64,000 nucleotides of DNA from an uncultured Bacteroides sp. (GCF_963666545.1 NZ_OY762899.1:1364001-1428000), one strand, 5' to 3'. Numbered from the stretch's first letter, positions 34,003 to 43,481 are shown. Program-made: numbers and translations. Notes: generated from the letters alone by a model not told the origin.

Positions 34003-34284
34003 ATGGCACATAAAAAAGGTGTCGGTAGTTCTAAGAACGGCCGCGAATCAGCAAGTAAAAGATTAGGCGTGAAGATATTTGGTGGCGAAACTTGCAAAGC
34101 AGGTAACATCATCATTCGTCAAAGAGGTACTGCATTCCACCCGGGAAACAACATGGGAATGGGTAAAGACCACACTCTTTTCGCTTTGGTAGATGGAGTA
34201 GTTAGCTTCAAAAAAGGCAAAGAAGATAGAAGATATGTATCTATCGTTCCAGCTGAAGTAGAAAAAACAGAAGCAGAAGCATAA
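34003..34284 (+). CDS. rpmA: 50S ribosomal protein L27
   Basis: 93 aa. [20 protein letters not shown] followed by LGVKIFGGE is diagnostic, as is the [19 protein letters not shown] segment. The N-terminus reaches toward the peptidyl transferase centre. The protein starts directly at MAHKKG without the cleaved Firmicutes-type extension. Ends with an acidic tail (EVEKTEAEA). A strong terminator follows. Confidence 0.97.
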   Translation: MAHKKGVGSSKNGRESASKRLGVKIFGGETCKAGNIIIRQRGTAFHPGNNMGMGKDHTLFALVDGVVSFKKGKEDRRYVSIVPAEVEKTEAEA

Positions 34285-34310
34285 GTTTCTCTTATAAACT
34301 GAATTACAAA

Positions 34311-34351
34311 GAAGGAGATACAATCTATATGATTGTGTCTCCTTCTTTTTT
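34311..34351 (+). terminator. Terminator of rplU-rpmA
   Basis: Arms 34311-34325 (GAAGGAGATACAATC) and 34331-34345 pair over 15 bp with one G-U, loop TATAT, then TTTTTT. Confidence 0.9.
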
Positions 34352-34383
34352 ATAGATAGATAACATCTTATATTTATTTTATT

Positions 34384-34391
34384 TATCTTTG
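34384..34391 (+). promoter_or_regulatory. -7 box for serS
   Basis: TATCTTTG (34384-34391) matches TAnnTTTG; ATG of serS at 34428. Confidence 0.55.
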
Positions 34392-34427
34392 TGCTCGCTA
34401 ATTGAAGTATCATAAAATAAGATAGAT

Positions 34428-35702
34428 ATGCTTACCATTAAACAGATTGCAGAAAACACAGACGCGGTAATCCGTGGGCTGGAAAAGAAACATTTCAAGA
34501 ATGCCCAAGAGGTGATTGCTCAGGTTATTGAAGTGAACGACAAGAGACGTAACGCGCAAAATCAATTAGATAACACTTTGGCTGAAGTAAATTCTCTCTC
34601 GAAAACCATTGGTCAACTGATGAAAGAGGGAAAGAAAGAAGCAGCCGAAACTGCACGTACGCAGGTAAGCGAAATGAAAGAAGGCATCAAAGAGTTGGAG
34701 ACAGCAATGAACGAGGCCTCTACCGAACTACAAACGTTGCTTTATACCATTCCGAATGTACCGAATGAAGGAGTGCCTGAAGGATTTGGTGCTGACGATA
34801 ATGTGGTGGAACGCATGGGCGGACACGATGCTGAACTTCCTACCGATGCCCTACCCCACTGGGAATTAGCTAAGAAATATGATCTTATTGACTTCGAGCT
34901 CGGAGTGAAAATAGCCGGAGCCGGATTCCCTGTATATAAAGGTAAGGGTGCCCGCCTACAAAGAGCGCTTATCAACTTCTTCCTCGATGAGGCGCGTGAC
35001 GCCGGTTATCTGGAAATTGAACCACCTTACTTAGTAAATGCTGCGTCGGGCTATGGAACGGGTCAGCTTCCTGATAAAGAGGGACAAATGTACCACGACA
35101 ATACGGACGACTTATATCTGATACCAACAGCGGAGGTACCGGTTACAAATATCTATCGCGATGTCATTTTGGAAGAGAAAGAACTTCCGATAAAGAATTG
35201 TGCTTATTCTGCTTGTTTCCGCCGCGAAGCAGGTTCATACGGCAAAGATGTACGTGGGCTAAATCGCTTACATCAATTTAACAAGGTAGAGATTGTACGC
35301 ATTGACAAACCGGAACATTCTTACGAATCGCTCAATGAGATGATCGCTCATGTTGAAAACTTAGTTACGAAGCTGGAATTGCCATACCGCATCCTTCGCC
35401 TTTGTGGCGGAGATATGGGCTTTACTTCTTCCATCACGTTCGACTTTGAAGTCTTCTCTGCTGCACAAAAACGGTGGTTGGAAGTGAGTTCGGTGTCAAA
35501 CTTCGAATCTTACCAAGCCAACCGACTGAAATGTCGTTACCGCACGGGGGAGAAAAAGACAGAGCTCTGCCACACACTGAATGGATCAGCACTGGCTTTG
35601 CCACGTATCGTTGCCGCTCTGCTGGAAAATAACCAAACTCCGGAAGGAATCAGAATACCAAAAGCCTTGGTTCCTTATTGTGGATTTGATCTAATTGATT
35701 AA
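34428..35702 (+). CDS. serS: Serine--tRNA ligase
   Basis: 424 aa. The N-terminal coiled-coil arm (residues ~30-105) that grips tRNA-Ser is obvious. Class II motif 2 is FRREAGSYGKDVRGLNRLHQ and motif 3 NGSALALPRIVAALLENNQ. The conserved LIPTAEVPVTN and RTGEKKTELCHTLNGSALAL are present. Charges tRNA-Ser and tRNA-Sec with serine using ATP. Monocistronic, with own promoter and terminator. Confidence 0.97.
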   Translation: MLTIKQIAENTDAVIRGLEKKHFKNAQEVIAQVIEVNDKRRNAQNQLDNTLAEVNSLSKTIGQLMKEGKKEAAETARTQVSEMKEGIKELETAMNEASTELQTLLYTIPNVPNEGVPEGFGADDNVVERMGGHDAELPTDALPHWELAKKYDLIDFELGVKIAGAGFPVYKGKGARLQRALINFFLDEARDAGYLEIEPPYLVNAASGYGTGQLPDKEGQMYHDNTDDLYLIPTAEVPVTNIYRDVILEEKELPIKNCAYSACFRREAGSYGKDVRGLNRLHQFNKVEIVRIDKPEHSYESLNEMIAHVENLVTKLELPYRILRLCGGDMGFTSSITFDFEVFSAAQKRWLEVSSVSNFESYQANRLKCRYRTGEKKTELCHTLNGSALALPRIVAALLENNQTPEGIRIPKALVPYCGFDLID

Positions 35703-35732
35703 GAACGTTCATTCATCAAAATAAATAAAAGC

Positions 35733-35762
35733 AGCCGCCTCAAAAGGGTGGCTCTTTTTTTT
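35733..35762 (+). terminator. Terminator of serS
   Basis: AGCCGCC (35733-35739) pairs with GGTGGCT (35747-35753) with one G-U, loop TCAAAAG, followed by a T-run to 35762. Confidence 0.8.
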
Positions 35763-35789
35763 GCAATTACCAGATTAGCAGTATCTTTG
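35761..35789 (+). promoter_or_regulatory. Promoter of the fused oxidoreductase gene
   Basis: TTG (35761-35763), 18-nt spacer, TATCTTTG (35782-35789). The -33 TTG overlaps the end of the serS terminator T-run. ATG at 35844. Confidence 0.65.
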
Positions 35790-35843
35790 CGAAGCATCAC
35801 TCTGATATCGGCTACGTAAGAATTGGAACAAAATTATTAGATA

Positions 35844-38132
35844 ATGAACAAAATCGTCAACAAGGAGCATTTCTCGGAAAAGGTCTTTAAACTAGAGATT
35901 GAAGCTCCACTTATCGCAAAAGCACGCAAAGCTGGTCATTTCGTTATTGTTCGCGTTGGAGAGAAGGGCGAACGTATGCCATTAACCATCGCTGGAGCTA
36001 ACCTTGCTAAAGGTACTATTACCCTGGTAGTTCAGGAAGTTGGCCTGTCATCCATTCGCCTATGCGAATTGAATGAAGGAGATTACATTACAGATGTAGT
36101 TGGACCGTTGGGACAAGCTACACACATTGAGAACTTCGGAACAGTAGTATGCGCCGGTGGAGGTGTGGGCATAGCTCCTATGCTACCCATCGTACAGGCA
36201 CTTAAAGCTGCAGGCAACCGTGTGATAACGGTACTCGCAGGGCGTTCTAAGGAATTGATCATTCTGGAAAACGAGATACGCGAAAGCTCGGACGAAGTTA
36301 TTATCATGACTGATGACGGTTCTTATGGCCGCAAAGGCTTAGTAACCGAGGGTGTGGAGGATGTGATTAAACGTGAGAAAGTAAACAAATGTTTTGCCAT
36401 TGGCCCTGCCATCATGATGAAGTTTGTATGCTTGCTTACGAAGAAATATGAAATACCAACGGATGTGTCACTCAACACCATCATGGTAGACGGTACCGGT
36501 ATGTGTGGTGCCTGCCGCATCACCGTGGGAGGAAAGACCCGGTTTGTATGTGTGGACGGACCGGAGTTTGATGGACATCAGGTAAACTTTGATGAGATGT
36601 TGAAACGTATGAGTGCTTTCAAAAGCATCGAACGTGAAGAGATGCATAAACTGGAAACAGCATGCGAAGCAATCAAAGCGATAGATGAAAACGGACGAAC
36701 AGCTCCGTGGCGCGAGGAATTGCGCAAAGCTATCAAAGCGAAAGAACGTGCCGATATTCCACGAGTTAAGATGAATGAACTCGATGCAGAGTATCGCTCT
36801 CATAGCCGCAAAGAAGAGGTTAACCAGGGACTTACTGCGGAACAGGCGGTGATTGAAGCCAAACGCTGCTTAGACTGCGCCAATCCGGGCTGTATGTCGG
36901 GTTGCCCGGTAGGTATCGACATTCCCCAATTCATTAAAAACATCGAACGCGGAGAATTCCTTGAAGCTGCCAAGACGCTAAAAGAAACCAGCGCGCTGCC
37001 TGCAGTATGCGGCCGTGTATGTCCACAAGAGAAACAGTGCGAATCTAAATGTATTCACCTAAAGATGGGGAAAGAAGCTGTAGGCATTGGTAACTTGGAA
37101 CGCTTTGCTGCTGATTACGAACGTGAAAGCGGACAGATATCCGTACCTGCTATCGGAAAGAAAAACGGAATAAAGATAGCTGTTGTAGGTTCCGGACCTG
37201 CAGGTTTAGCCTTTGCCGGAGATATGGCAAAGTATGGCTATGACGTAACTGTATTCGAAGCACTCCATGAAATAGGTGGTGTATTGAAGTATGGTATTCC
37301 TGAATTCCGACTACCAAACAAGATTGTAGATGTGGAGATAGACAACCTCTCAAAGATGGGAGTAAACTTCGTAAAGGACTGCATTGTGGGTAAAACAATC
37401 AGTGTAGAAGATTTGCAAGAAGAGGGTTTCAAAGCTTTCTTCGTAGCTTCGGGTGCAGGTCTACCCAACTTTATGGATATTCCGGGCGAGAACTCCATCA
37501 ATGTGATGTCGTCTAACGAATATCTGACCCGCGTTAATCTGATGGATGCCGCTAGTCCGGATTCTGACACACCGGTTTCTTTCGGTAAAAACGTTGCCGT
37601 AATCGGTGGAGGAAACACAGCGATGGACTCCGTACGTACAGCCAAACGTCTAGGCGCAGAAAGAGCGATCATCATTTATCGTCGTTCGGAGGAAGAAATG
37701 CCTGCACGCTTGGAAGAAGTGAAACACGCCAAAGAAGAAGGAATCGAATTTCTCACCTTGCACAACCCTATCGAGTATCTGGCCGATGAACTGGGACGGG
37801 TAAAACAAGTGGTTTTGCAAAAGATGGAACTTGGCGAGCCGGATGCCTCGGGCAGACGCAGTCCTATTGCCATTCCCGGAGCAACGGAAACAGTCGATAT
37901 TGACTTGGCCATTGTCAGCGTAGGTGTATCACCCAACCCTATTGTGCCAAGCTCTATCAAAGGACTTGAAGTTGGTCGCCGAGGAACCATCACCGTAAAC
38001 GAAGATATGCAATCGTCCATTCCGATGATCTATGCCGGAGGTGACATTGTGAGAGGTGGAGCAACAGTTATTCTTGCTATGGGCGACGGGCGCAAAGCTG
38101 CCGCTGCCATGAACATGCAATTGAAGAAATAG
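35844..38132 (+). CDS. Fused FNR-type / GltD-type NADPH oxidoreductase (NfnA-NfnB-like)
   Basis: 762 aa made of two units usually encoded separately. Residues 1-280 are a ferredoxin-NADP reductase-like FAD/NAD domain with a [2Fe-2S] site (VCAGGGVGIAPMLPIVQ; GTGMCGACRITVG with FVCVDGPEFDG). Residues ~310-762 are GltD/NfnB-like: two [4Fe-4S] clusters (CLDCANPGCMSGCPVGIDIP, VCGRVCPQEKQCESKC), an FAD dinucleotide fold (VVGSGPAGLAFAGDMAKYGY) and an NADPH fold (VIGGGNTAMDSVRTAKRLGA). Possible roles are ferredoxin-linked NADH/NADPH transhydrogenation or glutamate-synthase electron supply; no glutamate synthase large subunit is adjacent, which favours Nfn-type. Monocistronic. Confidence 0.87.
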   Translation: MNKIVNKEHFSEKVFKLEIEAPLIAKARKAGHFVIVRVGEKGERMPLTIAGANLAKGTITLVVQEVGLSSIRLCELNEGDYITDVVGPLGQATHIENFGTVVCAGGGVGIAPMLPIVQALKAAGNRVITVLAGRSKELIILENEIRESSDEVIIMTDDGSYGRKGLVTEGVEDVIKREKVNKCFAIGPAIMMKFVCLLTKKYEIPTDVSLNTIMVDGTGMCGACRITVGGKTRFVCVDGPEFDGHQVNFDEMLKRMSAFKSIEREEMHKLETACEAIKAIDENGRTAPWREELRKAIKAKERADIPRVKMNELDAEYRSHSRKEEVNQGLTAEQAVIEAKRCLDCANPGCMSGCPVGIDIPQFIKNIERGEFLEAAKTLKETSALPAVCGRVCPQEKQCESKCIHLKMGKEAVGIGNLERFAADYERESGQISVPAIGKKNGIKIAVVGSGPAGLAFAGDMAKYGYDVTVFEALHEIGGVLKYGIPEFRLPNKIVDVEIDNLSKMGVNFVKDCIVGKTISVEDLQEEGFKAFFVASGAGLPNFMDIPGENSINVMSSNEYLTRVNLMDAASPDSDTPVSFGKNVAVIGGGNTAMDSVRTAKRLGAERAIIIYRRSEEEMPARLEEVKHAKEEGIEFLTLHNPIEYLADELGRVKQVVLQKMELGEPDASGRRSPIAIPGATETVDIDLAIVSVGVSPNPIVPSSIKGLEVGRRGTITVNEDMQSSIPMIYAGGDIVRGGATVILAMGDGRKAAAAMNMQLKK

Positions 38133-38172
38133 CAGTTTCTTAATCCAAACATGTAAATATATAGCACCTAGT

Positions 38173-38275
38173 CCTACAGGCCTTCTGAGAGGGATTTGGT
38201 GAACTAGTTACTTCACCGCGGTGAACTAACTAGTTCAGCGTGGTTAACTAACTAGTTCACCACGCTGAAGTTATA
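38173..38275 (+). repeat. Intergenic palindromic repeat, copy A
   Basis: Starts 41 nt after the oxidoreductase stop. Conserved left end CCTACAGGCCTTCTGAGAGG and right end CACGCTGAAGTTATAT are shared with copy B at 52951. The core is made of nested palindromes: 38198-38210 with part of 38248-38261; 38234-38244 with 38259-38269 (perfect 11-bp arms TTCAGCGTGGT/ACCACGCTGAA); and CTTCACCGCGGTGAA. The core sequence differs from copy B. Confidence 0.8.
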
Positions 38276-38433
38276 TGATATATAAAATCAAAGCTATTTG
38301 TAAACATTGTCGATTGCAATAGTTACTTGATTAGTTATTCTATGAATTTCAGTTTACCGAGAGCTTCTTCTAATTTCCCTCTTAACAACAGAAAGAAAAG
38401 TATGAGAAGCGAGCAAGTTTACAGCCTAAACAC

Positions 38434-38464
38434 TTGACTTTAGGGAGAAAATATCGTATATTTG
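38434..38464 (+). promoter_or_regulatory. Orphan full-consensus promoter
   Basis: TTG (38434-38436), 20-nt spacer, TATATTTG (38457-38464). No plausible gene follows; a terminator begins 42 nt later. Confidence 0.6.
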
Positions 38465-38469
38465 TGATA

Positions 38470-38535
38470 CTAATAACATCGTATATTCAATTTATACTGC
38501 ACAAGAAGAGGAATCCAAAAGGGTCCCTCTTTTTT
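38470..38535 (+). ncRNA. Candidate small RNA (promoter-terminator unit)
   Basis: Between the orphan promoter and a hairpin with T-run lie about 65 nt without coding potential. The hairpin arms 38506-38516 (AAGAGGAATCC) and 38521-38531 (GGGTCCCTCTT) pair over 11 positions with one mismatch and one G-U, loop AAAA, then TTTTTT. The 38133-38781 gap otherwise holds the palindromic repeat and an unconvincing open frame. Confidence 0.45.
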
Positions 38536-38781
38536 GTATCCAAACACAGCAAAAGAGCCCAAAAAGACAGTGAAGTTTGGGAAAAAGGACGGTTGTGTTT
38601 GAGTAAATGCACGGTTATCTTTTCCAAAAGCACCGTTAAGTTTGACTAAAGTAAGCCTTTGATCTCTGAGAGAAGGTTAAGCATCCGGCAACGGTTAATA
38701 TTACGTAAATAATCGTCGAGAAGGGCTTGACAGACTTCTCGCAATGTCACAACAGATAATTGAACAAGAGTCTTTTGCTTC

Positions 38782-39546
38782 TCAGGAAAGTAGCCCAAGT
38801 TCAGAAGCATATTTCACTGCCTCCATCGAATTATTAGCATTCAGCTTCAAAAGGATTTTCTGCCGATGCGTATTTACTGTATGTACGCTGATACAAAGTT
38901 TATCAGAAATTTCTTTACTCAGTAACCCTTCTTTTATCAGCTGGAGAACTTCTACTTCGCGTGAAGAAAGTCCCGACTTAGAAGTATCGGGAATCAAGTC
39001 GTACAATGAACGATACTCACCGGTTTTGCAATTCAATATCTGAGTTCTCGCACCTTGCAACGGGCTTTGATCAGGAGAGATATCCCAGACACTAAGCGAA
39101 AGCCACACATTTCCTCGCTTATCAAGCTCCAATATTTGATGTTGCTCGATAATTCGCACATACTCATTCTTAAAATTGCGTACTCGATATTCATTAATCA
39201 GCTTGTACGACATGCACTCATCCTTACGCTCAAAAAAGAAGTTGAGAGAATCAACACCATTACGGATAAGGACTTTCATATCTTCGGGATGAACTCTTTC
39301 ATCAAAGTAGCGATTGCCTTCCACCTCTATGCCGGCAAGATCATAGCCAAAAAGATCAGCAAAATTATAGGAAGTAAAAACATGCTGATGGCGATACAAA
39401 TCGAACACAGTAACGCCACTGTTGGAGACCTTTGCCAACTGAGACAAAAAAAGTTTATGCTTATTCAGTATGGCATAATCCAGTTCCGACTCGTCAAAAG
39501 ACTGAGAAGCCAGGAGTTCGGCATATTTTTCTTTGTATATATCCAT
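38782..39546 (-). CDS. LuxR-family transcriptional regulator with PAS-like sensor domain
   Basis: 254 aa. Residues about 30-160 look like a PAS fold (VTVFDLYRHQHVFTSYNFAD, LINEYRVRNFKNEYVRIIEQ). The C-terminal LuxR helix-turn-helix is clear: SGLSSREVEVLQLIKEGLLS, then KEISDKLCISVHTVNTHRQK. Such PAS-LuxR proteins in Bacteroides are orphan regulators; ligand unknown. Divergent from a TonB receptor gene across 103 nt that contain an 18-bp palindrome, so it may control the receptor and itself. Confidence 0.87.
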   Translation of the reverse strand: MDIYKEKYAELLASQSFDESELDYAILNKHKLFLSQLAKVSNSGVTVFDLYRHQHVFTSYNFADLFGYDLAGIEVEGNRYFDERVHPEDMKVLIRNGVDSLNFFFERKDECMSYKLINEYRVRNFKNEYVRIIEQHQILELDKRGNVWLSLSVWDISPDQSPLQGARTQILNCKTGEYRSLYDLIPDTSKSGLSSREVEVLQLIKEGLLSKEISDKLCISVHTVNTHRQKILLKLNANNSMEAVKYASELGLLS

Positions 39547-39563
39547 AATAGAGGAACGTAAAT

Positions 39564-39581
39564 ATACTGATTAATCAGTAT
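39564..39581. promoter_or_regulatory. 18-bp perfect palindrome, probable operator
   Basis: ATACTGATTAATCAGTAT (39564-39581) is a perfect dyad, 17 bp upstream of the LuxR start codon. Its last T is the first base of the -33 TTG of the TonB receptor promoter. A dimeric regulator bound here could affect both genes. Confidence 0.6.
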
Positions 39582-39611
39582 TGACGGAAAAGAATATTAG
39601 ACCGTATTTTG
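39581..39611 (+). promoter_or_regulatory. Possible promoter of the TonB receptor gene
   Basis: TTG (39581-39583), 21-nt spacer, TATTTTG (39605-39611), one base short of TAnnTTTG. ATG at 39650. Confidence 0.45.
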
Positions 39612-39649
39612 CACAAAGATATTAATAATCAATAATTATAAGTAGACAA

Positions 39650-41977
39650 ATGAAAAAACATGCATTGATTCTCCTTCTCAGTATGCTTTGCACCTCCTTT
39701 ACATACGGGCAAGCCGTGCAAAACATCAAGGGAATAGTAAAAGATGAGGCTTCCCAAGAGCCTCTGCCCTATGCTTCGGTGATTATACAACACACACTAC
39801 AAGGAACGACTACGGACAATCAGGGAAACTTTATACTAAAGGGAGTTCCCGTAGGACGCTACGATTTGGCTATTAGTTATCTCGGTTACGAACCCCAGAT
39901 TATCAGAGAAGTAATGGTCTCATCTTCAAAAGAGGTAGTTCTGGAGATTACGTTAAAAGAAAACATCTCGCAGATTGGCGAAGTGATTGTTACACCCAAA
40001 GTGAACAAAAGTATGCCGCTAAACAAGATGGCTACTGTCAGCGCCCGGATGCTGAGCGTTGAAGAAGCAAGTCGTTATGCCGGTGGTTTTGACGATCCGG
40101 CACGGTTGGCTTCTTCCTTTGCCGGAGTGGGAAGCAACATGGGAAACAATGGGATAGTTATCCGTGGCAATGCACCGAAATTTCTTCAATGGCGTTTAGA
40201 AGATGTCGAGATTCCCAATCCCAACCATTTCGCCGACGTCACCGGATTCGGAGGTGGAGGCATGACGGCATTAAGTAGTCAGGTGCTGGGCAATTCAGAT
40301 TTCTTCACCGGAGCTTTTCCTGCCGAATACGGTAATGCGCTATCCGGAGTATTCGATATAAAGCTAAAGAACGGGAATAATACCAAAATGGAGAATGCTG
40401 TTCAAATAGGATTATTGGGCATCGACGTAGCATCTGAAGGTCCATTTAAAAAAGGTGGCAAAGCATCTTATATCTTCAATTATCGATATTCAACTCTTTC
40501 GTTGCTGTCTCCTTTAATGCCCGACGATGCTGACGGAACCAAATATCAGGATTTATCGTTCAAAACGAACATACCGACGATGCATGCCGGCACATTTTCG
40601 ATATGGGGAGTCGGGCTCATAGATCGTTCGGGACAAACAGCCGAAAAGGACAAAACAAAATGGGAATATCTGCAAGACAAAGAAGAAGAGGATGTGAAAC
40701 AATATATGGGAGCGGTAGGAATACAACATAAAATATCGGTAGGTACAGATGCCTATCTCAAATCAACGCTGGCAACTACCGTAAGCGGGCTAAACATGGA
40801 TACCGAAAGAATGAATGATAATATTGAACTAAAACCGAAAGAGATGATACGAAGCACAAACTACAATTTTGTCTTCGCTACCTCTCTAAACAAAAAGTTC
40901 AATAACAAGCACACCAATAAAACAGGTATACAAGTTACGGGATTGCTTTATGATATGTTACTAAAAGAGGCCGATCCTGCAGAAACTCCTTTGCGCACCC
41001 AGACCGATGAAAATGGATTTAGCTCTTTACTCACCGCATATACCAACTCTTCAATTAATCTCTCAGACGATTGGACGCTTAACGCAGGAATTACCGGACA
41101 GTATTTCACGCTTAATAAACATTACACCATTGAACCACGCTTGGGGTTGAAATGGAGCTTTGCCAAGAATCAATCATTCGGCATAGCATACGGCCTTCAC
41201 AGCCGACTGGAACTACTTAACTATTATTTTACCCGATCCGAAACGGGAGAACTGATCAACAAGAATCTCGACTTTACACGCTCACACCATTTGGTACTCT
41301 CATACGACCTGAATATAGGCAGTAACTATCACCTGCGCTTAGAATCATATATACAAAAGCTGTTTGACGTTCCGGTTATTCCGGACAGCTCGTACTCATT
41401 CATTAATATACAAAACGATTGGTTTGTAGACAAAGCTTTGAAGAACACGGGTAAGGGAGTAAATTACGGAATCGATATCACGCTGGAGAAATACATGTCA
41501 CAGGGGTACTACTTTATGGTTACCGGTTCACTCTTCAATTCGCGCTATAAAGGAGGCGACGGAGTATGGAGAAGCACACGCTTCAACCGGAACTATCTGC
41601 TCAACTTCCTCACCGGAAAAGAATGGATGGTGGGTAAAAACAAACAAAACATATTCAATGTCAGTCTGCGCCTGTCCTATCAGGGTGGAGACCATTATTC
41701 ACCCATAGATCAGATAGCCTCTGCCGAAAAGCAAGATGCCGTGTACAACGAATACAAAGCATTTAGCAAACAGTTACCGGGCGCGCTTTTAGGGCACTTC
41801 AACATAAGTTACAAGATAAATAAAGCCAGACGTTCACACGAATTTGCCCTGAAAGTGCTCAACGCCACCGGATACAAAGAGTACTATGGATACAGATACA
41901 ACTTTAAGGCCAATAAAGCGGAACAAGAAAAAGAATCGACCATCATACCCAATATCAGCTACAAGATCGAATTCTAA
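39650..41977 (+). CDS. TonB-dependent outer-membrane receptor with CarboxypepD_reg-like domain
   Basis: 775 aa with signal peptide (LILLLSMLCTSFTYG/Q). Residues ~25-110 form the carboxypeptidase-regulatory-like domain (IKGIVKDEASQEPLPYASV, GTTTDNQGNFILKGVPVGRY). The plug domain follows (NNGIVIRGNAPKFLQWRLED, FFTGAFPAEYGNALSGVFDI), then the beta barrel, which ends in a C-terminal Phe (YKIEF) as outer-membrane proteins do. No SusD partner is adjacent, so it is not a Sus-type pair; it may import a siderophore, peptide or other ligand. Divergent LuxR regulator upstream, strong bidirectional terminator downstream. Confidence 0.88.
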   Translation: MKKHALILLLSMLCTSFTYGQAVQNIKGIVKDEASQEPLPYASVIIQHTLQGTTTDNQGNFILKGVPVGRYDLAISYLGYEPQIIREVMVSSSKEVVLEITLKENISQIGEVIVTPKVNKSMPLNKMATVSARMLSVEEASRYAGGFDDPARLASSFAGVGSNMGNNGIVIRGNAPKFLQWRLEDVEIPNPNHFADVTGFGGGGMTALSSQVLGNSDFFTGAFPAEYGNALSGVFDIKLKNGNNTKMENAVQIGLLGIDVASEGPFKKGGKASYIFNYRYSTLSLLSPLMPDDADGTKYQDLSFKTNIPTMHAGTFSIWGVGLIDRSGQTAEKDKTKWEYLQDKEEEDVKQYMGAVGIQHKISVGTDAYLKSTLATTVSGLNMDTERMNDNIELKPKEMIRSTNYNFVFATSLNKKFNNKHTNKTGIQVTGLLYDMLLKEADPAETPLRTQTDENGFSSLLTAYTNSSINLSDDWTLNAGITGQYFTLNKHYTIEPRLGLKWSFAKNQSFGIAYGLHSRLELLNYYFTRSETGELINKNLDFTRSHHLVLSYDLNIGSNYHLRLESYIQKLFDVPVIPDSSYSFINIQNDWFVDKALKNTGKGVNYGIDITLEKYMSQGYYFMVTGSLFNSRYKGGDGVWRSTRFNRNYLLNFLTGKEWMVGKNKQNIFNVSLRLSYQGGDHYSPIDQIASAEKQDAVYNEYKAFSKQLPGALLGHFNISYKINKARRSHEFALKVLNATGYKEYYGYRYNFKANKAEQEKESTIIPNISYKIEF

Positions 41978-42017
41978 TCCACAAGAAGAACAATGCTAAA
42001 CATCCTTAATTAAAAAA

Positions 42018-42048
42018 AGCTCCCGCAAACAAATCGTTTACGGGAGCT
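42018..42048. terminator. Bidirectional terminator between TonB receptor and panD
   Basis: AGCTCCCGCAAAC (42018-42030) pairs with GTTTACGGGAGCT (42036-42048) with one mismatch, flanked by an A-run on the left and T-rich sequence on the right, serving the converging genes. Confidence 0.88.
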
Positions 42049-42069
42049 TTCTATTTTATTCAGTATCTA

Positions 42070-42423
42070 TCACTTCACCACACTATTCGTTTGTGGGTCG
42101 GGAAAGATCACCACCGGCTTAAACGACTTAGCTTCATCAAAATCCATCAAGGCATACGACATGATGATCACAATATCATCAGGTTGCACCTTGCGTGCGG
42201 CAGCACCATTCAGGCAAATCATACCCGAACCGCGTTCCCCTTTAATCACATACGTTTCAAAGCGTTCACCGTTATTATTATCTACGATATGCACCTTCTC
42301 ACCTGCAATCATATTGGCAGCATCCATCAGATTCTCGTCAATCGTTATGCTACCCATATAGTTCAGATTTGCTTCTGTAACACGAGCGCAATGAATTTTC
42401 GATTTCAACACTTCAATCATCAT
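42070..42423 (-). CDS. panD: Aspartate 1-decarboxylase
   Basis: 117 aa. The self-cleavage site is G24-S25 in [10 protein letters not shown], giving the pyruvoyl cofactor. Later [20 protein letters not shown] and [12 protein letters not shown] are diagnostic. It makes beta-alanine from aspartate for pantothenate. It follows panC on the minus strand with a 21-nt gap, so both are one operon supplying the two halves of the last step. Confidence 0.96.
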   Translation of the reverse strand: MMIEVLKSKIHCARVTEANLNYMGSITIDENLMDAANMIAGEKVHIVDNNNGERFETYVIKGERGSGMICLNGAAARKVQPDDIVIIMSYALMDFDEAKSFKPVVIFPDPQTNSVVK

Positions 42424-42444
42424 AAGGTCTGGTCCATTTTTAAA

Positions 42445-43293
42445 TTAAACTTCTTTGTACTTTACATTATCAATCAGGCGTATTTCACCGCTGAAAACCG
42501 TAATGCATCCTACCACATAGGACGTTTCTTCCCAGCTATTAACCTGCTGTAGCGTGTTTCCATCTACTATTTCAAAGTATTCCAAGCGTAGGCCCGGCTC
42601 TGCTGCAATAGTATCTGCTACAAACTGTTGCGTTTCGCTCACACTGTGAGTGGCTGCAAAGGTACGACTTTTAAATAATGTCTGTGATATTTTTAAAGCC
42701 TTTTCGCGTTCCAAAACCGAAAGACGTGCATTACGACTGCTCAAAGCCAATCCATCCTCTTCACGAATAATAGGACATCCCACGATTTGAAGGGGATAGT
42801 GCAATTGCTTCACCATCTCACGAATAATGGCCAATTGCTGAAAATCCTTCTCACCAAAGTAAGCCCTGTCAGGCTGCACAGCATCAAATAGCTTACTCAC
42901 AATCTGGCAAACACCATTAAAATGTCCGGGACGAAAAGCCCCCTCCATCACCGTGTCAAGCGGAGCAAAGCTAAATTGGCGATCATCCTGCTGCGGATAC
43001 ATCTCCTCCACCGAGGGAGCAAAAGCAAAAGAAGCCCCGTTAGCCTCAAGCAGTTCACAGTCAGCATCCAATGTACGAGGATATTTTATCAGATCATTTT
43101 TATCGTTAAACTGGGTGGGATTTACAAAAACACTAATCACAGTCACTTCATTTTCGGCTACACTTCGCTTCACCAGAGATGCATGTCCCGCATGCAAAGC
43201 TCCCATAGTGGGCACCAGTCCCACCCTTTTACCTTGGATCTTTAACACCGATAACTCGGCTTGCAAATCCTTGATAGTATGTACTACTTTCAT
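42445..43293 (-). CDS. panC: Pantothenate synthetase
   Basis: 282 aa starting [20 protein letters not shown]. The frame extends 28 codons further upstream, but homologues begin here. ATP-binding HIGH-like motif [17 protein letters not shown], then [14 protein letters not shown] and [16 protein letters not shown]; the KMSKS-like region is [10 protein letters not shown]. Joins pantoate and beta-alanine using ATP. First gene of panC-panD, divergent from the glycogen-synthase-like gene. Confidence 0.95.
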   Translation of the reverse strand: MKVVHTIKDLQAELSVLKIQGKRVGLVPTMGALHAGHASLVKRSVAENEVTVISVFVNPTQFNDKNDLIKYPRTLDADCELLEANGASFAFAPSVEEMYPQQDDRQFSFAPLDTVMEGAFRPGHFNGVCQIVSKLFDAVQPDRAYFGEKDFQQLAIIREMVKQLHYPLQIVGCPIIREEDGLALSSRNARLSVLEREKALKISQTLFKSRTFAATHSVSETQQFVADTIAAEPGLRLEYFEIVDGNTLQQVNSWEETSYVVGCITVFSGEIRLIDNVKYKEV

Positions 43294-43481
43294 TTGAATT
43301 GGTTTATAACACTTTAGTTGTTCTTCAAAAACTGTGCAAAATAAACCATTATTTACCATATAAAGAAGGAATATCACAAATTAATGCAACGACCATAACA
43401 TCAACGAAACACATGCTTAACGATTTTGCCTTTGATTATCAATGACTTAACATATCATAAAGAATTATAGAATGCCTTTAC

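Noticed and set aside
38198-38269. Copy A palindrome as an ordinary terminator
   Set aside because: No T-run follows, and the same conserved ends recur at 53 kb with another core.
38434-38649. 71-codon frame in the non-coding stretch after the oxidoreductase gene
   Set aside because: Its ATG lies at the -33 element of a strong promoter, the frame crosses a terminator, and the composition looks like translated non-coding DNA.
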